From assembly GCA_025055175.1 (NCBI GenBank), contig JANWYT010000027.1, forward strand, positions 62,001 through 126,000: a stretch of 64,000 bases of DNA, written 5' to 3'. The notes under the pieces are model-generated. The model saw only the letters and a list, made by a program, of their open reading frames with translations, did no database searches and was not told the DNA's origin. Origin of the DNA: Anaerolineae bacterium (GTDB taxonomy: Bacteria; Chloroflexota; Anaerolineae; Aggregatilineales; Phototrophicaceae). Position numbers and translations under genes: made by a program. This document shows positions 29,601 to 36,204 of this stretch, piece after piece (position 1 is the stretch's first letter; every line of letters starts with the position of its first letter).

Positions 29601-30871
29601 CCGGCGTCTACATCAACAAGACGGACGGCCTGAACTCCATCGTCGTCGGCCAATCGACCACCTACACGGTGACGATCCGCAACAGCCCCAGCAACTCCAA
29701 CACGATCACGGGCAGGCCGTTCACGGACACGCTCGACTCGCGCTTCATCAACGTCTCGTGGACGTGCGTCGCCAACAACCTGGCCAGCTGCGTCACAGGG
29801 CAGGGCTTCGGCACGGGCGCGAGCGGCACAGGCAACATCGCCCTCAGCCTCGACTTGGCGCCTGGCGGCGAGATCATCATCACCATCAATGCCACGCTGC
29901 AGCTCAACGTCGTCCCGCCGCCCAACACCATCGTCAACGAAGCGCTGTTCTTGCCCGACCGCGCCGAAGACATCAACGGCATCATCTTCGATCCGCCCTT
30001 CGGCCAGAAGACAGGCGTCCACCTGGGCAACAACGTCATCCGTTGGACGATGGTCTGGTTCAACACGGGCCTGGCTCAAGCGGCTACCATCACCGACACG
30101 CTGCCACCCGGCCAGACCTTCCTGGGCAACCTGAACTGCACGGCCTTCGGCGCCAGCTCCACGACCAGCTGCACCTACAACCCGGCTACCTTCCAGGTGA
30201 TCTGGACGGGGACGATTGACCAAGGGCCGCCCAACCGCGTGGAGATCGCCTTCGACGTGACCGTCCCCGGCGACGGCAACTACAACAACGTCGCCACCCT
30301 GACCACCAGCAATGGTCAGCAGGCTGCCGCCTCGGCTGCTGTCGTCATCGGCGGGGACGAAGACGACGGCCAGGGCGGCGGCACGCCGGGCGTCTTCCTG
30401 GTCGATCCGGCCATCGTCAAGTTGGTGAACCCGCGCTTGGCCCTGCCGGGCGAGGTCATCACCTGGACGATCACCGTCACCAACCCCAACCCCGTCTCGG
30501 TCGATAACGTGACCGTGGTGGAGAACATGCCCGCCGAGTTCATCATCGACAGCGTGAGCGCTTCGCGCGGCACCGTGACGCGCAGCGGCCAGCGCCTCAC
30601 CATCAGCCTCGGCACGATGACAGCTGGCGAGCAGGTGACCATCATCGTCCAGACGCGCCTCAACCCGCGCGCCATCACCACCTCTAGCGTGACCAACGTC
30701 GCTGTCCTAGACGCGCCTTACAACAAGGAAGCTAGGGCCACCGTCGAAATTGTCAGCCGCCTGCCAGAGACGGGCGAAACGCCGCTGTGGCGCGACGCCT
30801 TGCTGCTAGGCCTGGCTCTGAGCCTGGCGGCCCTCGGCCTGGGCGCTGCTTGGCGGGCGCGCACCCGCTAG
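17633..30871 (+). CDS. Giant modular LPXTG surface protein with 15 SdrD-B-like modules
   Basis: A 4412-residue protein. The ATG at 17633 is chosen because GGAG lies nine bases upstream; an in-frame GTG at 17573 has no such site. Residues 1-45 hold a long signal peptide with the hydrophobic core LVLLVFILAQLFFVTSLVFA. Residues 45 to about 1030 are DUF11-like/adhesin-type beta domains. Fifteen SdrD-B-like modules follow, each opening with S(I/L)GNRVW(L/I)D and containing TTTD.NGYY.FD.L.PG.Y and a closing LT.DFGF. They start near nt 20726, 21449, 22007, 22541, 23126, 23672, 24218, 24764, 25298, 25871, 26397, 26897, 27458, 27980 and 28520. A GEVED-like domain (about 3803-3985) and two or more DUF11-like domains follow. 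The C terminus has LPETG (4377-4381), a membrane helix and an RARTR tail, a complete sortase sorting signal. SdrD-B modules are calcium-binding stalks in adhesins. Function here (adhesion or sheath) is inferred. Confidence 0.93.
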   Translation: MKPSINRHTPRLWSASPSQVKARHLVLLVFILAQLFFVTSLVFASGTLSLDVSIVDPTTPTVQTGQIVEYLIDFSCSSTSMNCGTLTINFTLDTELDFIEAIAPPGYNWTYNPVTRVLTIVNNPLINPTFDDGEAGQVTVRARVGQNLSDLQLNATVNGTITNGPGGNPITIPVPGPTLTILTPNGGWTLDKSKVSPADPVGPASGGQATYQLRACPGTTGVARMDTISFVDRFPEGAVPVAPLPTGATIHDELPAPSGNGINDTIRWTVDVTGTGPGGLWTANDGCITQTYTVEFPAAAFPPGTPINNTAYFSYVTPDGYPPVPGPCPTSCAGTDGNGTTSSNPVANLQADKDGPGTSAVIAPGLVNGTSVFTLNWNLSQANASVSGFIVQDIFPTTVAGPVQSIIDVQELGSGTWPGGHVAQLQTFDGTTWTTRATVNGSSNVVLTPPGGFPAGIRGMRLVFTGPVPPGFAPVTRPSIRFIIPDGLDPANYDQDGPGPLKYRDYNNCLTFSGTVAGGTFNAPGSVCEAFRVGKDNTDGFANILVSKTSSPSEVFPLEEITFTLTLSLTQEASSNLINPVIEDVLPFGMQALRVTGVNFSANMTPSEQVFPYVNIDTVTGTHPITAAPVSLQRLRFYWRNTPFGGSNYDLDSPAGSETFANPVPPTYNFSLIPDDDGAPVTGNPISIARPATGAKTITIQFVAMPRLDTPSGDNGGNQFVYANTTRTVANSPNLVCQSGMTGTDSGDIDGDGNTTETRCDTTGNYRIREAAQMSSQKWIRSVVGPFGFLDATNLNNPSPSCPIFTYDPSSTPPNTPVNYTRYPCVAQAVQGGAIEYLMRIQNSGLVNVNEFILYDVLSHVGDVGVSQATAGQPRFSEFRTFLTGPIVLEAIAKLPTGWPVADTPTFVIEYNEVTPHNNSCRPEMSNTATITPADHWQPGCNNTWVTTPSSWGAVTSFRIRQTGGLVPPGAELIFSAPAIVSNQTIPGGWEAETGEIAWNNFAQRFRNAPSGRRLLTAEPRKVGVIVPEVYSIGNRVWIDNGGGAGGIAGDGILNGTEAGINGVEVQLWTRTRPNPSSPYGAWSLFRTDTTRADTSTPGKDGFYFFGNLPGGINREYRVLIPHTQFSPGPDNTYGTLDDAILATYISSNYTGVDASGGAYQASQSNARLDQRDNGVNPGTFAGYTNATTGGDGFPNGGVRTQTFQLTRGQTSSLSTQGDQSTADNANANVNLDNTNPDAGPQRNEGQFGRGQDYERNDYSDLTRDFGFFTPMSIGNRVWRDDGRDLSAPNNFNQLLFNNGIQDGDELGIAGVQVRLQRDINLDGDFDDPGEGNFANTTTDANGYYIFDGLPPGNYRVLILNTNFTGSNPLAGLLSSYSPTAPVDAAPDRNDHGIDNANPAVNGILSPTITLQPPGGEPTGETDLSGNASAHGPLFRGRNGELDANSDLTVDFGFIAPLSIGNRVWIDDGRIGPGTYNPAQFDDGILNGAELGVQGVTVRLYFASNLTTPIATTTTDANGYYLFQYLPPGDYVVEIPSSNFVLGGPLYLHFSSTSVPAPVDATPNDRDHGIDVADPTVSPVRSPVIQLRPNQEPTNEDPANPTTNTGIGLGVFTGTGQPIRDSDSDLTVDFGFVRPVAIGNRVWLDDNSVGQLPGDGIRQATEVGINGVTVQLYLQGQTPGVDTPIASTVTANGGYYLFDRKGNNQADPNAARLGLGNYFVHIPASNFTGSGPLVGYINSDNGPATNGGDTGIDSVTGGGDENGQNTLVPTNPATYPTVTGVSSSIIQLGYDVEPLNEVDRDPTRLVDPDGRSVNDGSSDLTIDFGFYRPRMSIGNRVWLDNGAGGGLFGNGVQDGTEPGIANVVVNLYRDDDNNGVPDTAPGSPLASTTTDSNGYYIFDGLLPGRYIVTVAASNFASGGPLFEHGSSIGNYSAPTTANTRDDRRDNGIDNPNPTINYGVISHSVNLTLFGEPTNEAPGDLSGNPAHGPGFIGNNAEVNINSNMTIDFGFVRYMSLGNRVWLDDGAGGGTRNDGIQNGAEVGIDGVTVELYRDDNNDGVPDGPAIATTTTSGGGYYLFDGLFPGLYIVGIPASNFTGSGVLVGYDSSYDGHPTQPNLPTNDGVDRNDNGIDAPNPPATGVISRTIELAYDTEPTSETDLQTANPSALPGPNSRGRNNEANANSDLTIDFGFFPPRMSLGNRVWFDDGAGGGTRNNGLQDGAELGVANVVVNLYRDVNNDGQPDEPAASPFRTTTTDSNGYYIFDDLSPGRYIVTVAASNFTGSAPLAGFGSSTGNYSAPTTANTRDDRRDNGIDPVDYTTGYGVRSHVVTLTLYQEPTNEAPGDLSGNPAHGPGFIGNNGEFNANSNMTIDFGFVRYMSLGNRVWLDNGAGGGTRNDGIQNGAEPGIDGVTVQLFAADGAGNPTGPVLQTATTSGGGYYLFDGLFPGDYVVVIPASNFTGSGALVNFNSSYDGTGGNLLDNGVDRNDNGIDENLPAVNGVRSRAINLAYDAEPTSETDLQAPNPSALPGPNSRGRNNEANANSELTVDFGFVEPRYSLGNFVWYDYNNNGQYDTGFVGPAAFRNEAPAPGVTVRLYFSSGNDTSGRGIPTTPLSSPFRTTTTDANGYYLFDDLPAGNYVIWIDALNFRSVPTPGPLFEYRSSTDVYSAPTVSNARLDTRDNGVDEANPVVNGVYSTTISVTKNALPIGEPDLSSNPTHGPAGERRGNFGQLDSDSDLTRDFSFFKFMSIGNRVWLDPNNNGIVDAGESGIAGVTVQLWEDTDLDGTYETLRDTRLTNATGHYLFDGLLPGDYLVVIPASNFSSGGALDGLNSSNYTGPDNNSNGAYAAPTTASRLDNRDNGFPPTIGPFVGGVTSSPIQLRIDSEPTGETDLASGLGANGETNRNSNLTIDFGFVGDLLSLGNRVWLDPNNNGQQDTGENGIANVRVSLYRDVDNNGIPDGPAIQTTLTDANGYYLFDNLPPGRYIVGLDNSNFGPSQPLNGLISSTYNGPSSNDGGYNAPTVSNARNDRLDNGRDTLNPTFGLLSHTIELARTAEPVGETDIGPQGIGAGGQDNSSNLTIDFGLFRPLSIGNRVWLDNGGGALTNNGLQDAIEVGIAGVELRLYRYIGTNPTPTDYTTNPGDYTPVLDALSNPRTSTTDANGYYLFDGLGQGIYVVVVAPSNFAPGGPLENFNNSTPTFATPADRNDNGINNPSPATLGIASNPVTLTVGGAPTGETDLSGNTVAHGPNSRGRNGETDNNSNLTIDFGFVPTTTLSLGNRVWIDEGPNGRNGVLDAGESGAANVRVSLYFDSNNDGAPDGPAIATTITDANGYYLFDNLAPGRYIVGLDASNFVGSGPLVGYGSSPYTGPSSASGAYNAPPSATRDDNRDNGIDNPAPNLGNGIISHSILLQPGNQSTVDSDVGPQGTGAGGVDANSNLTIDFGLYRPLSIGNRVWLDNGPAAQTNNGLQDPGELGIAGVIVELYAADTTTGQRIGSALATTITDANGYYIFDGLLPGSYVVFLPTVNFTGSGPLVGMTNSVPTNPNPLTGEQNVDRNDNGINDPTPAVNGIASNMIVLAYNTMPTNETDLSGNTTAHGPNSRGRNGEANNNSNLTVDFGFFVDGGTRMSLGNRVWLDNGAGGGTANDGTQNGAEPGVDGVTVELYADADGNGVPDSLTPLASTVTTGDGYYLFDNLLPGRYVVVIPASNFDNPTDPLYGTLSSTGAYTSPSSGPRTDQLDNGVDVVNPAVSGVRSGTIQLVLGNETTGETDLGPQGTGLDANGNPIADNNSNLTIDFGFVTRFDWGDAPDTGGAFTFPNGSPANYGTSNATGGPSHRIVSGLYMGSRVDAENDGQPNAPADGDDVNGTPDDEDGVVFPPLVAGLPAPVQVTVFNNTGQPATLVGWIDFNGNGVFDASEAVSATVPSSTTPQVITLTFTVPAGSDLPAQTGGTTYARFRLSTDPTLTTGTPGGPVNDGEVEDYRVTIQPPGVYINKTDGLNSIVVGQSTTYTVTIRNSPSNSNTITGRPFTDTLDSRFINVSWTCVANNLASCVTGQGFGTGASGTGNIALSLDLAPGGEIIITINATLQLNVVPPPNTIVNEALFLPDRAEDINGIIFDPPFGQKTGVHLGNNVIRWTMVWFNTGLAQAATITDTLPPGQTFLGNLNCTAFGASSTTSCTYNPATFQVIWTGTIDQGPPNRVEIAFDVTVPGDGNYNNVATLTTSNGQQAAASAAVVIGGDEDDGQGGGTPGVFLVDPAIVKLVNPRLALPGEVITWTITVTNPNPVSVDNVTVVENMPAEFIIDSVSASRGTVTRSGQRLTISLGTMTAGEQVTIIVQTRLNPRAITTSSVTNVAVLDAPYNKEARATVEIVSRLPETGETPLWRDALLLGLALSLAALGLGAAWRARTR
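23126..25297 (+). repeat. Recent tandem duplication of a two-module block inside the giant gene
   Basis: Modules 5-6 (from 23126) and 7-8 (from 24218) are near-identical at the DNA level, with a period of 1092 bases (364 codons). For example, GTGCGCTACATGAGCCTGGG occurs at 23660 and 24752. Further downstream the phase shifts to 1080 bases because of a 12-base indel. The other modules are far more diverged, so this block was copied late. Confidence 0.85.
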
Positions 30872-30884
30872 TCCATCACCGCAA

Positions 30885-30915
30885 GTGGGGCGTGACGCGT
30901 CACGTCACGCCCCAC
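30885..30915. terminator. Strong hairpin after the giant gene
   Basis: GTGGGGCGTGACG (30885-30897) pairs perfectly with CGTCACGCCCCAC (30903-30915) around a 5-base loop, 14 bases after the stop codon. There is no T-run. Its position between convergent transcription units supports a terminator role. Confidence 0.75.
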
Positions 30916-30931
30916 GTAGGTTCAGCATACG

Positions 30932-30961
30932 GTCGGGGATTTGGCGCGCCAAATCTCCGAC
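30932..30961. terminator. Second hairpin between convergent units
   Basis: A near-perfect palindrome of 30 bases is centred on GGCGCGCC (30943-30950), with one G-T pair. It lies 16 bases after the first hairpin and about 105 bases beyond the 3' end of the minus-strand ABC operon. It probably ends transcripts arriving from that side. Confidence 0.65.
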
Positions 30962-31067
30962 GTTTCGTCTAATGTTCTGCGCGTACGGGCATAATACGTC
31001 ATGCCCTGCTCGCGTCTGGCCGTCGTCGGGGCATGAATGACCATGCTCCCGTTCGAATTGCCGCTCT

Positions 31068-32342
31068 TCATTCCTTCTTGTAGGGCGTGCCGATGGCTTT
31101 GGGCGGCGTGGCGCGCCCGACTAGGCCTGCCAAGACGACCAGCGTCAGGATATACGGCACCATCTGCAAGAATTGGTAGGGAATCGGCACGCCGACGATC
31201 TGGAAGCGCGAGCCGAGCGCCGACGAGAAGCCGAACAGCAGCGCCCCGCCGAACGCCCCGAAGGGCATCCATTTGCCGAAGATCATGGCCGCCAGCGCGA
31301 TGAAGCCCACGCCGCTGGTCATGCCGTCGTTGAAGCTGCCCGTCGCTTCAATGCTCAGCCAGGCGCCAGCTAGACCCGCGATCATGCCGCTGAGGATTAC
31401 GCTGATCCAGCGCACGCGGTTGACGTTGATCCCCACCGTATCCGCCGCCGACGGATGTTCACCCACCGCGCGCACCCGCAGCCCCCAGCGCGTGTAGAAC
31501 AAGGCGATGTGCGTGCCGATGATGACGACAAACATCAGGTAGAAGATGGGCTTGTTGCTGAAGAAGGCGCTGCCGACGACGGGCAGCTCGCTTAGAATGG
31601 GGAGGGGGAGGGTGGGCAGGGTGGAGAGCGACGCCTCTGTGCTAGCCAGCACTTCGCGACGGATGAAGCTGGTGATCCCCAGCGCCAGGATGTTGATGAC
31701 CGTCCCAGAGACGATCTGATCGGTGGCGAAGGTGATGGACAGCCAAGCGTGCAGCAGGGCCGCCGCGCCGCCAGCCAGAATAGCCGCCAACACGCCCACC
31801 GTCTGCGCCGCCCAGAAGCTGTCTGGCGGAATGCTGGTGCGCAGCGTGTACATGACCGTGAAGCCGATACAAGCTCCCGTGAGCATCATGCCTTCGATGG
31901 CGATGTTGACCACGCCACTGCGCTCGCTCCAAATGCCGGCCATAGCGCCGATGGCGATGGGCGTCGCCAGGCGGAAGCTCTCGGCGATGAGCGAGGTGAA
32001 GTTGGTGCTGCCCCCTTGTGCCGCCAGGATCAGGATCGTCGGGACGAGCAAGGCCGCTCCTACGCCCAGCCCCAGGGCCGCCCAATTCATGCCGCGCTTA
32101 GGCTTGGCGTACAAGTCGGCCAGCGGTTGGCGCAGGGCTACCGCGCTGAAGACGAACACCAGCAAGGCCACCACCAAGACGCTAGCCTGCGTCGGGAAGG
32201 TGAGGGCCAGGCCGCGTTGGTCGAAGACGAGCGTCGTCGTCGTGTTGCCAGGGATGCTGAGCGCCCCCAGGGCCATCAGCAGGACGACGCCCAGCATGAG
32301 CAGGGCCAGAAGACGTTGACGGGTGAGGCGGATCGTCGGCAT
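31068..32342 (-). CDS. BMP-family ABC transporter permease (YufQ-like), N-terminally extended
   Basis: A 424-residue inner-membrane permease of the BPD_transp_2 family, as found in nucleoside (BmpA-type) importers. The start at 32342 (MPTIRLTRQR) is chosen because GGGGAG lies upstream and it follows the neighbour's stop by 5 bases; a longer frame would overlap the neighbour. The conserved core contains GIWSERSGVVNIAIEGMML near residues 140-158. About 100 residues with additional hydrophobic segments precede that core, more than in the plus-strand paralogue (332 residues). It is the last gene of a three-gene minus-strand operon (ATPase, permease, permease). Confidence 0.85.
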   Translation of the reverse strand: MPTIRLTRQRLLALLMLGVVLLMALGALSIPGNTTTTLVFDQRGLALTFPTQASVLVVALLVFVFSAVALRQPLADLYAKPKRGMNWAALGLGVGAALLVPTILILAAQGGSTNFTSLIAESFRLATPIAIGAMAGIWSERSGVVNIAIEGMMLTGACIGFTVMYTLRTSIPPDSFWAAQTVGVLAAILAGGAAALLHAWLSITFATDQIVSGTVINILALGITSFIRREVLASTEASLSTLPTLPLPILSELPVVGSAFFSNKPIFYLMFVVIIGTHIALFYTRWGLRVRAVGEHPSAADTVGINVNRVRWISVILSGMIAGLAGAWLSIEATGSFNDGMTSGVGFIALAAMIFGKWMPFGAFGGALLFGFSSALGSRFQIVGVPIPYQFLQMVPYILTLVVLAGLVGRATPPKAIGTPYKKE

Positions 32343-32347
32343 GGTGT

Positions 32348-34552
32348 TCAACTCCCCTGGCTGCTGAACTTGAGCGTGCTGACGCTCGTGCCGCTGATCC
32401 GCCACAAGAAGCGGATGATCTGATCGGCGGCGACGAACATGATGATGAGAGCCTGGATGACTTTGACCAGGTCAATCGAAATATTGGCGATGGTCTGCAT
32501 GGGCGCTGAGCCGCTGATGAGGCCGCCCCACAAAATGCCCGACCAGATCATGTTGCGGATGTTGTTGCGGGCCAGCAGCGCCACGCTGATGGCGTCGAAG
32601 CCGTAGCCCTGGAACAAGGCTGGCAGCATACGATACTGCCGTCCGGCCATCTCTACGGCGCCGGCCAGGCCAGCCAACAAGCCGCTGAGGGCCAGGGCCA
32701 GCACCACGTTCAGGCGCACGTTCATGCCAGCGTAGCGCGCCGCGTGCTGATTCATGCCCACCGTGCGCAGCTCAAAGCCGAGCGTGGTGCGCTCTAGGAA
32801 GGCGTTCACCACCAAGATAGCCACGATCATCAGCACGAAGCCCAAGTGCAGCGCGCCAGTGACGGCGATGGCCCGCAGGAAAACGCCGATGAGCGCCGTG
32901 GCCAGGCCAAGTAGAGCGGCGCGCAGCACAGCTCGCCGATCCAGGGCGCGGCGCGCGCCCCACAGGACGAAAGCGGCCACCAGCCCACCAGCCGCGACGA
33001 AGACCAGCACGTCCAGCGCATTGAAGCTGCCCAGGCGGGCGCTCTCCAGCATGAGCGGCGTCTTGGGCGTGCTGGAGGTGGGATCGCCTACCAGGAGGGG
33101 GTCTTTAGACTTAATCAGCCAATCGATCAACCAGAAGGCGATGAAGTTGAGCATGATCGTCGAGACGACCTCGTTGGCGCCAGTGTAGGCTTTCAGCACG
33201 CCGGCGATGCTGCTCCACATCATGCCGCCCAGCGCACCCGCCGCCAGCACCAGCAGCAAGTGGAAGGGCGCGCTCAGGCCCGTCAGGCCGAACCCCACCC
33301 AGGCGGCCAAGATCGCACCGATGTGGAGCTGGCCCTCAGCGCCGATGTTGAACAGGCCGGCCTTGAAGCCCAGCGCCACCGCCAAGCCAGTGATGACGAA
33401 GGGGATGGCCTGCAAGAGCGTACTCTCTAGGCTAGACGGCACGAACACCAGCGCCTGCCCCCCGATGAGCTGGAGATAGGCCAGGGGCAGCCGTTGGCCC
33501 TGCGTCGTCAGAATGCCGAAGGCGTTTTGGGCGGCGCCATCGTGGCGCTCCAGGATGTTGCTGGGGCGGCGGATGACCAAGTGCTGCTCTAGCATGGCGG
33601 GCAGTTCTTCCACAAGGGCGGCGCTCACTTTGTCGCGCGTCAGGTAGCCGAAGCCATAGAGGCCTTCCACCAAGCGGAACTGTTCGCCCAGGCGGGCGGC
33701 GTCGGCAATTTGCGCCTGTTCCACCCTGTCCAGGACTTCGAAGGCTTCGCGGACGCGGCGCGGGTTATTGGCGGCAATCTCCGCCAGCGCTTCGGCGGTG
33801 CGGCTGTTGAGGTCGATCCCCAGCTCATCCAAGCGCGACACCAGGGCGGTGTAGTCGCGGATGGCGTTGGCGGTGTAGGTGCGGATGAGCGTCATAGTGG
33901 CCAGGAAGTCGCCCAGCGTCTCCTCGTCCATCGTGGCCAGGGCGGGAACGTCGGCGGCTAGGCGCTCGCGATCCGCCTGGCTGAGCCGCGTCTGGCCAGA
34001 GAGTTCGTCGGCCAGGGTGCGCAAGCGCGCCCGCGAAAGGCCTGCTTCGTCCACGATGGCCAGGATTTGGCCCGCTTCGCGCAGCGGCTCGGCCTGGATG
34101 TTGCGCATGGCGTTCAGGCCGCCGCCCAGCTGCTGGATGAAGTCGTCGTCGATTTGCGGGTACTGCGTGAGGATGGCTTCGTATTCGCGCACGCGCTCCA
34201 CGCCAATCGCGCCGATGCGCTCGAAAGGGCGGGCTTGGCGCGTCAGGCCACCGCTGCTGAGGTCGTGGACTTGGGCGTAGCGCGCAATCAGGTCGAAATC
34301 GTCGGCGCTCACCAAGTCGTTGAAAGACAGGCCCGTCGCCCCCTCAATCAAGGCCGCATAGGCCACGCCGGCCACGCGCAGGCCGTTCGGCACGTCGCCA
34401 ACTGTCAAGATGACCAGCGGCACGCCCATCAAGAAGGCCGTGACGATGGCCAGCAACGGCACGAGGCTCGGCCCAACTCGGCCCGACCACCAGCCCGCCA
34501 GGCGCAGCAACGGCACAGGCACGCGCGGCGCGTTCGTCGTCGTCTCGCTCAT
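32348..34552 (-). CDS. BMP-family ABC transporter permease (YufP-like) with a large inserted domain
   Basis: A 734-residue protein; normal members have about 350. A first membrane helix lies at about residues 29-53. Then comes a hydrophilic, Arg/Glu/Ala-rich, apparently helical segment from about 76 to 370. From about 375 the normal permease core follows, with FKAGLFNIGAEGQLHIGA near 393-410, the hallmark of this family, and repeated membrane helices. By topology of the family, the insert should face outside the cytoplasm. It starts with a TGATG overlap with the ATPase stop, so the two are coupled. The insert has no recognisable domain. It might replace or dock a binding protein, since none is encoded in this operon. 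Confidence 0.85.
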   Translation of the reverse strand: MSETTTNAPRVPVPLLRLAGWWSGRVGPSLVPLLAIVTAFLMGVPLVILTVGDVPNGLRVAGVAYAALIEGATGLSFNDLVSADDFDLIARYAQVHDLSSGGLTRQARPFERIGAIGVERVREYEAILTQYPQIDDDFIQQLGGGLNAMRNIQAEPLREAGQILAIVDEAGLSRARLRTLADELSGQTRLSQADRERLAADVPALATMDEETLGDFLATMTLIRTYTANAIRDYTALVSRLDELGIDLNSRTAEALAEIAANNPRRVREAFEVLDRVEQAQIADAARLGEQFRLVEGLYGFGYLTRDKVSAALVEELPAMLEQHLVIRRPSNILERHDGAAQNAFGILTTQGQRLPLAYLQLIGGQALVFVPSSLESTLLQAIPFVITGLAVALGFKAGLFNIGAEGQLHIGAILAAWVGFGLTGLSAPFHLLLVLAAGALGGMMWSSIAGVLKAYTGANEVVSTIMLNFIAFWLIDWLIKSKDPLLVGDPTSSTPKTPLMLESARLGSFNALDVLVFVAAGGLVAAFVLWGARRALDRRAVLRAALLGLATALIGVFLRAIAVTGALHLGFVLMIVAILVVNAFLERTTLGFELRTVGMNQHAARYAGMNVRLNVVLALALSGLLAGLAGAVEMAGRQYRMLPALFQGYGFDAISVALLARNNIRNMIWSGILWGGLISGSAPMQTIANISIDLVKVIQALIIMFVAADQIIRFLWRISGTSVSTLKFSSQGS

Positions 34553-36078
34553 CAGCTCTGCCCTTCTTTGATGCCAGCCATGCGCAGGCCAACCGTCTCG
34601 CGATCTGCCCGTTCAATCGGCAACACGTCAATGATATGGCCATCGAACATGACCGCCACCCGATCCGACAGGCTGAGGATTTCATCAAGTTCTGACGACA
34701 CCAGCAGCACCGCCGCGCCCTCGTCGCGCATACGGACGATCTGCTTGTGGATGAATTCGATTGAGCCGACGTCCAGGCCGCGCGTGGGCTGGCTGGCGAT
34801 CAGCAGCTTATGAGCATGGTCTAATTCGCGGGCCACGATCACCTTTTGCTGATTGCCGCCGCTCAGGCCACCGATGCGGTTGTGGATGTTGGGCGGCCTC
34901 ACGTCGTACTGCTCTACCAGTCGCTGCGCATGGGCTTCAATCGCCTCCGTTTGGATGAGGCCGTAGCGGGCGAAAGGGGGGTGATGATAGGTGTTCAGCA
35001 CCATGTTCTGCATGACCATCAGCGGCTTGACCAGGCCCATCTTCTGGCGGTCTTCTGGGATGTGGCCCACGCCCAATTCAGCGATGGTGCGCGGCGTGGC
35101 GCGGCGGATGTCTTGGCCCAACAGCAACGCTTCGCCGCCCAGGATAGGGCGCAGACCGGTGAGCGCTTCCACCAGTTCCGTCTGGCCGTTGCCTTGCACG
35201 CCAGCAATGCCCAGAATTTCGCCGCTGCGCACCTCCAGCGTCACACCATCGACGGCGTAGACGCCGCGCTCGTCTTCTACCACCAAGTCGCGCACTTGCA
35301 AGATGACTTCGCCGGGCTGGGCAGGCTTCTTCTCTACTTCCAGCAACACTTCGCGTCCTACCATCAGCGAAGCCAGCGATTGTTGGGTAGATTGCTTGGG
35401 GTCGGCTTGGCCGGCCACTTTGCCGCGCCGCAGCACCACCACGTCATCGCAAATCTCCAGCACTTCTTTCAGCTTGTGGCTGATGAAGATGATGCTGACG
35501 CCGCGCGCCGTCAGGCTGCGCATAATCTTGAACAAGCCCTCCGCTTCCTGCGGCGTGAGGACGGCGGTCGGCTCATCCAGGATGAGGATATCCGCGCGGC
35601 GGTAGAGCGTCTTGATGATCTCCACGCGCTGCTGCAAGCCGACTGGCAGGTCGCAGACCAGGGCGTCGGGGTCAACGTCCAGGCCGTACTCCTGCGAGAT
35701 AGTCCGTATCTTCTGGCGAGCCACCGCGCGCTGCAAGAAGCCCAGCTGAGCTTCTTCGTTGCCCAGCATGACGTTCTCGGTCACGGTCAGCACATCCACC
35801 AGCTGGAAATGCTGGTGAACCATGCCAATGCCCGCCTTGATAGCGTCGCGCGGGTCGTGGATAGTGATGGGCCGACCGTTGACGACGATCTCGCCTTCGT
35901 CGGGCTGGTACAAACCGTAGATCAGGTTCATCAGCGTCGATTTGCCAGCGCCGTTCTCGCCCAACAGCCCCAGCACTTGGCCTTTGCGCAGCGTCAGGTT
36001 GATACGGTCGTTGGCCAAGACGCCAGGGAAGCGCTTGGTGATGTTGCGCACTTCTAGGACGGGTGGGGGGCTGGTCAT
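34552..36078 (-). CDS. BMP-family (nucleoside-type) ABC transporter ATPase, double nucleotide-binding domain
   Basis: A 508-residue ATPase with two ABC domains. The start at 36078 (MTSPPPVLEV) has GCGGAG upstream. The first domain has Walker A GENGAGKST near residues 42-50 and Walker B ILILDEPTAVLTP. The second has a degenerate P-loop (GVQGNGQTE), signature LSGGNQQK and LLIASQPTRGLDVG, where the catalytic Glu is Gln. This asymmetry is usual for the YufO/NupO branch. It energises uptake of nucleosides or related solutes. It leads the operon with both minus-strand permeases and is divergent from the SLC13 gene. Confidence 0.9.
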   Translation of the reverse strand: MTSPPPVLEVRNITKRFPGVLANDRINLTLRKGQVLGLLGENGAGKSTLMNLIYGLYQPDEGEIVVNGRPITIHDPRDAIKAGIGMVHQHFQLVDVLTVTENVMLGNEEAQLGFLQRAVARQKIRTISQEYGLDVDPDALVCDLPVGLQQRVEIIKTLYRRADILILDEPTAVLTPQEAEGLFKIMRSLTARGVSIIFISHKLKEVLEICDDVVVLRRGKVAGQADPKQSTQQSLASLMVGREVLLEVEKKPAQPGEVILQVRDLVVEDERGVYAVDGVTLEVRSGEILGIAGVQGNGQTELVEALTGLRPILGGEALLLGQDIRRATPRTIAELGVGHIPEDRQKMGLVKPLMVMQNMVLNTYHHPPFARYGLIQTEAIEAHAQRLVEQYDVRPPNIHNRIGGLSGGNQQKVIVARELDHAHKLLIASQPTRGLDVGSIEFIHKQIVRMRDEGAAVLLVSSELDEILSLSDRVAVMFDGHIIDVLPIERADRETVGLRMAGIKEGQS

Positions 36079-36143
36079 GGGCAGCAACTCCGCACAAAGG
36101 GTCAATCGTCGGATTTAACATGAGCTTTACATCCTATAGGGGG

Positions 36144-36149
36144 ATTATA
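36144..36149 (-). promoter_or_regulatory. Possible -10 for the minus-strand BMP operon
   Basis: The minus strand reads GCGCTATAATCC here, a consensus TATAAT about 65 bases upstream of the ATPase start. No good -35 is seen at 16-18 bases. Confidence 0.35.
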
Positions 36150-36204
36150 GCGCAAAGCCCCAGACGACGTTAGAATGAGCGGCTGATTAAAACGGGGGTA
36201 CGCC

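Noticed and set aside
34846-36057. 403-codon plus-strand frame antisense to the BMP ATPase
   Set aside because: The minus-strand ABC ATPase has all expected motifs. The antisense frame is His/Gln/Ala-rich low-information sequence, typical of a shadow in G/C-rich DNA.
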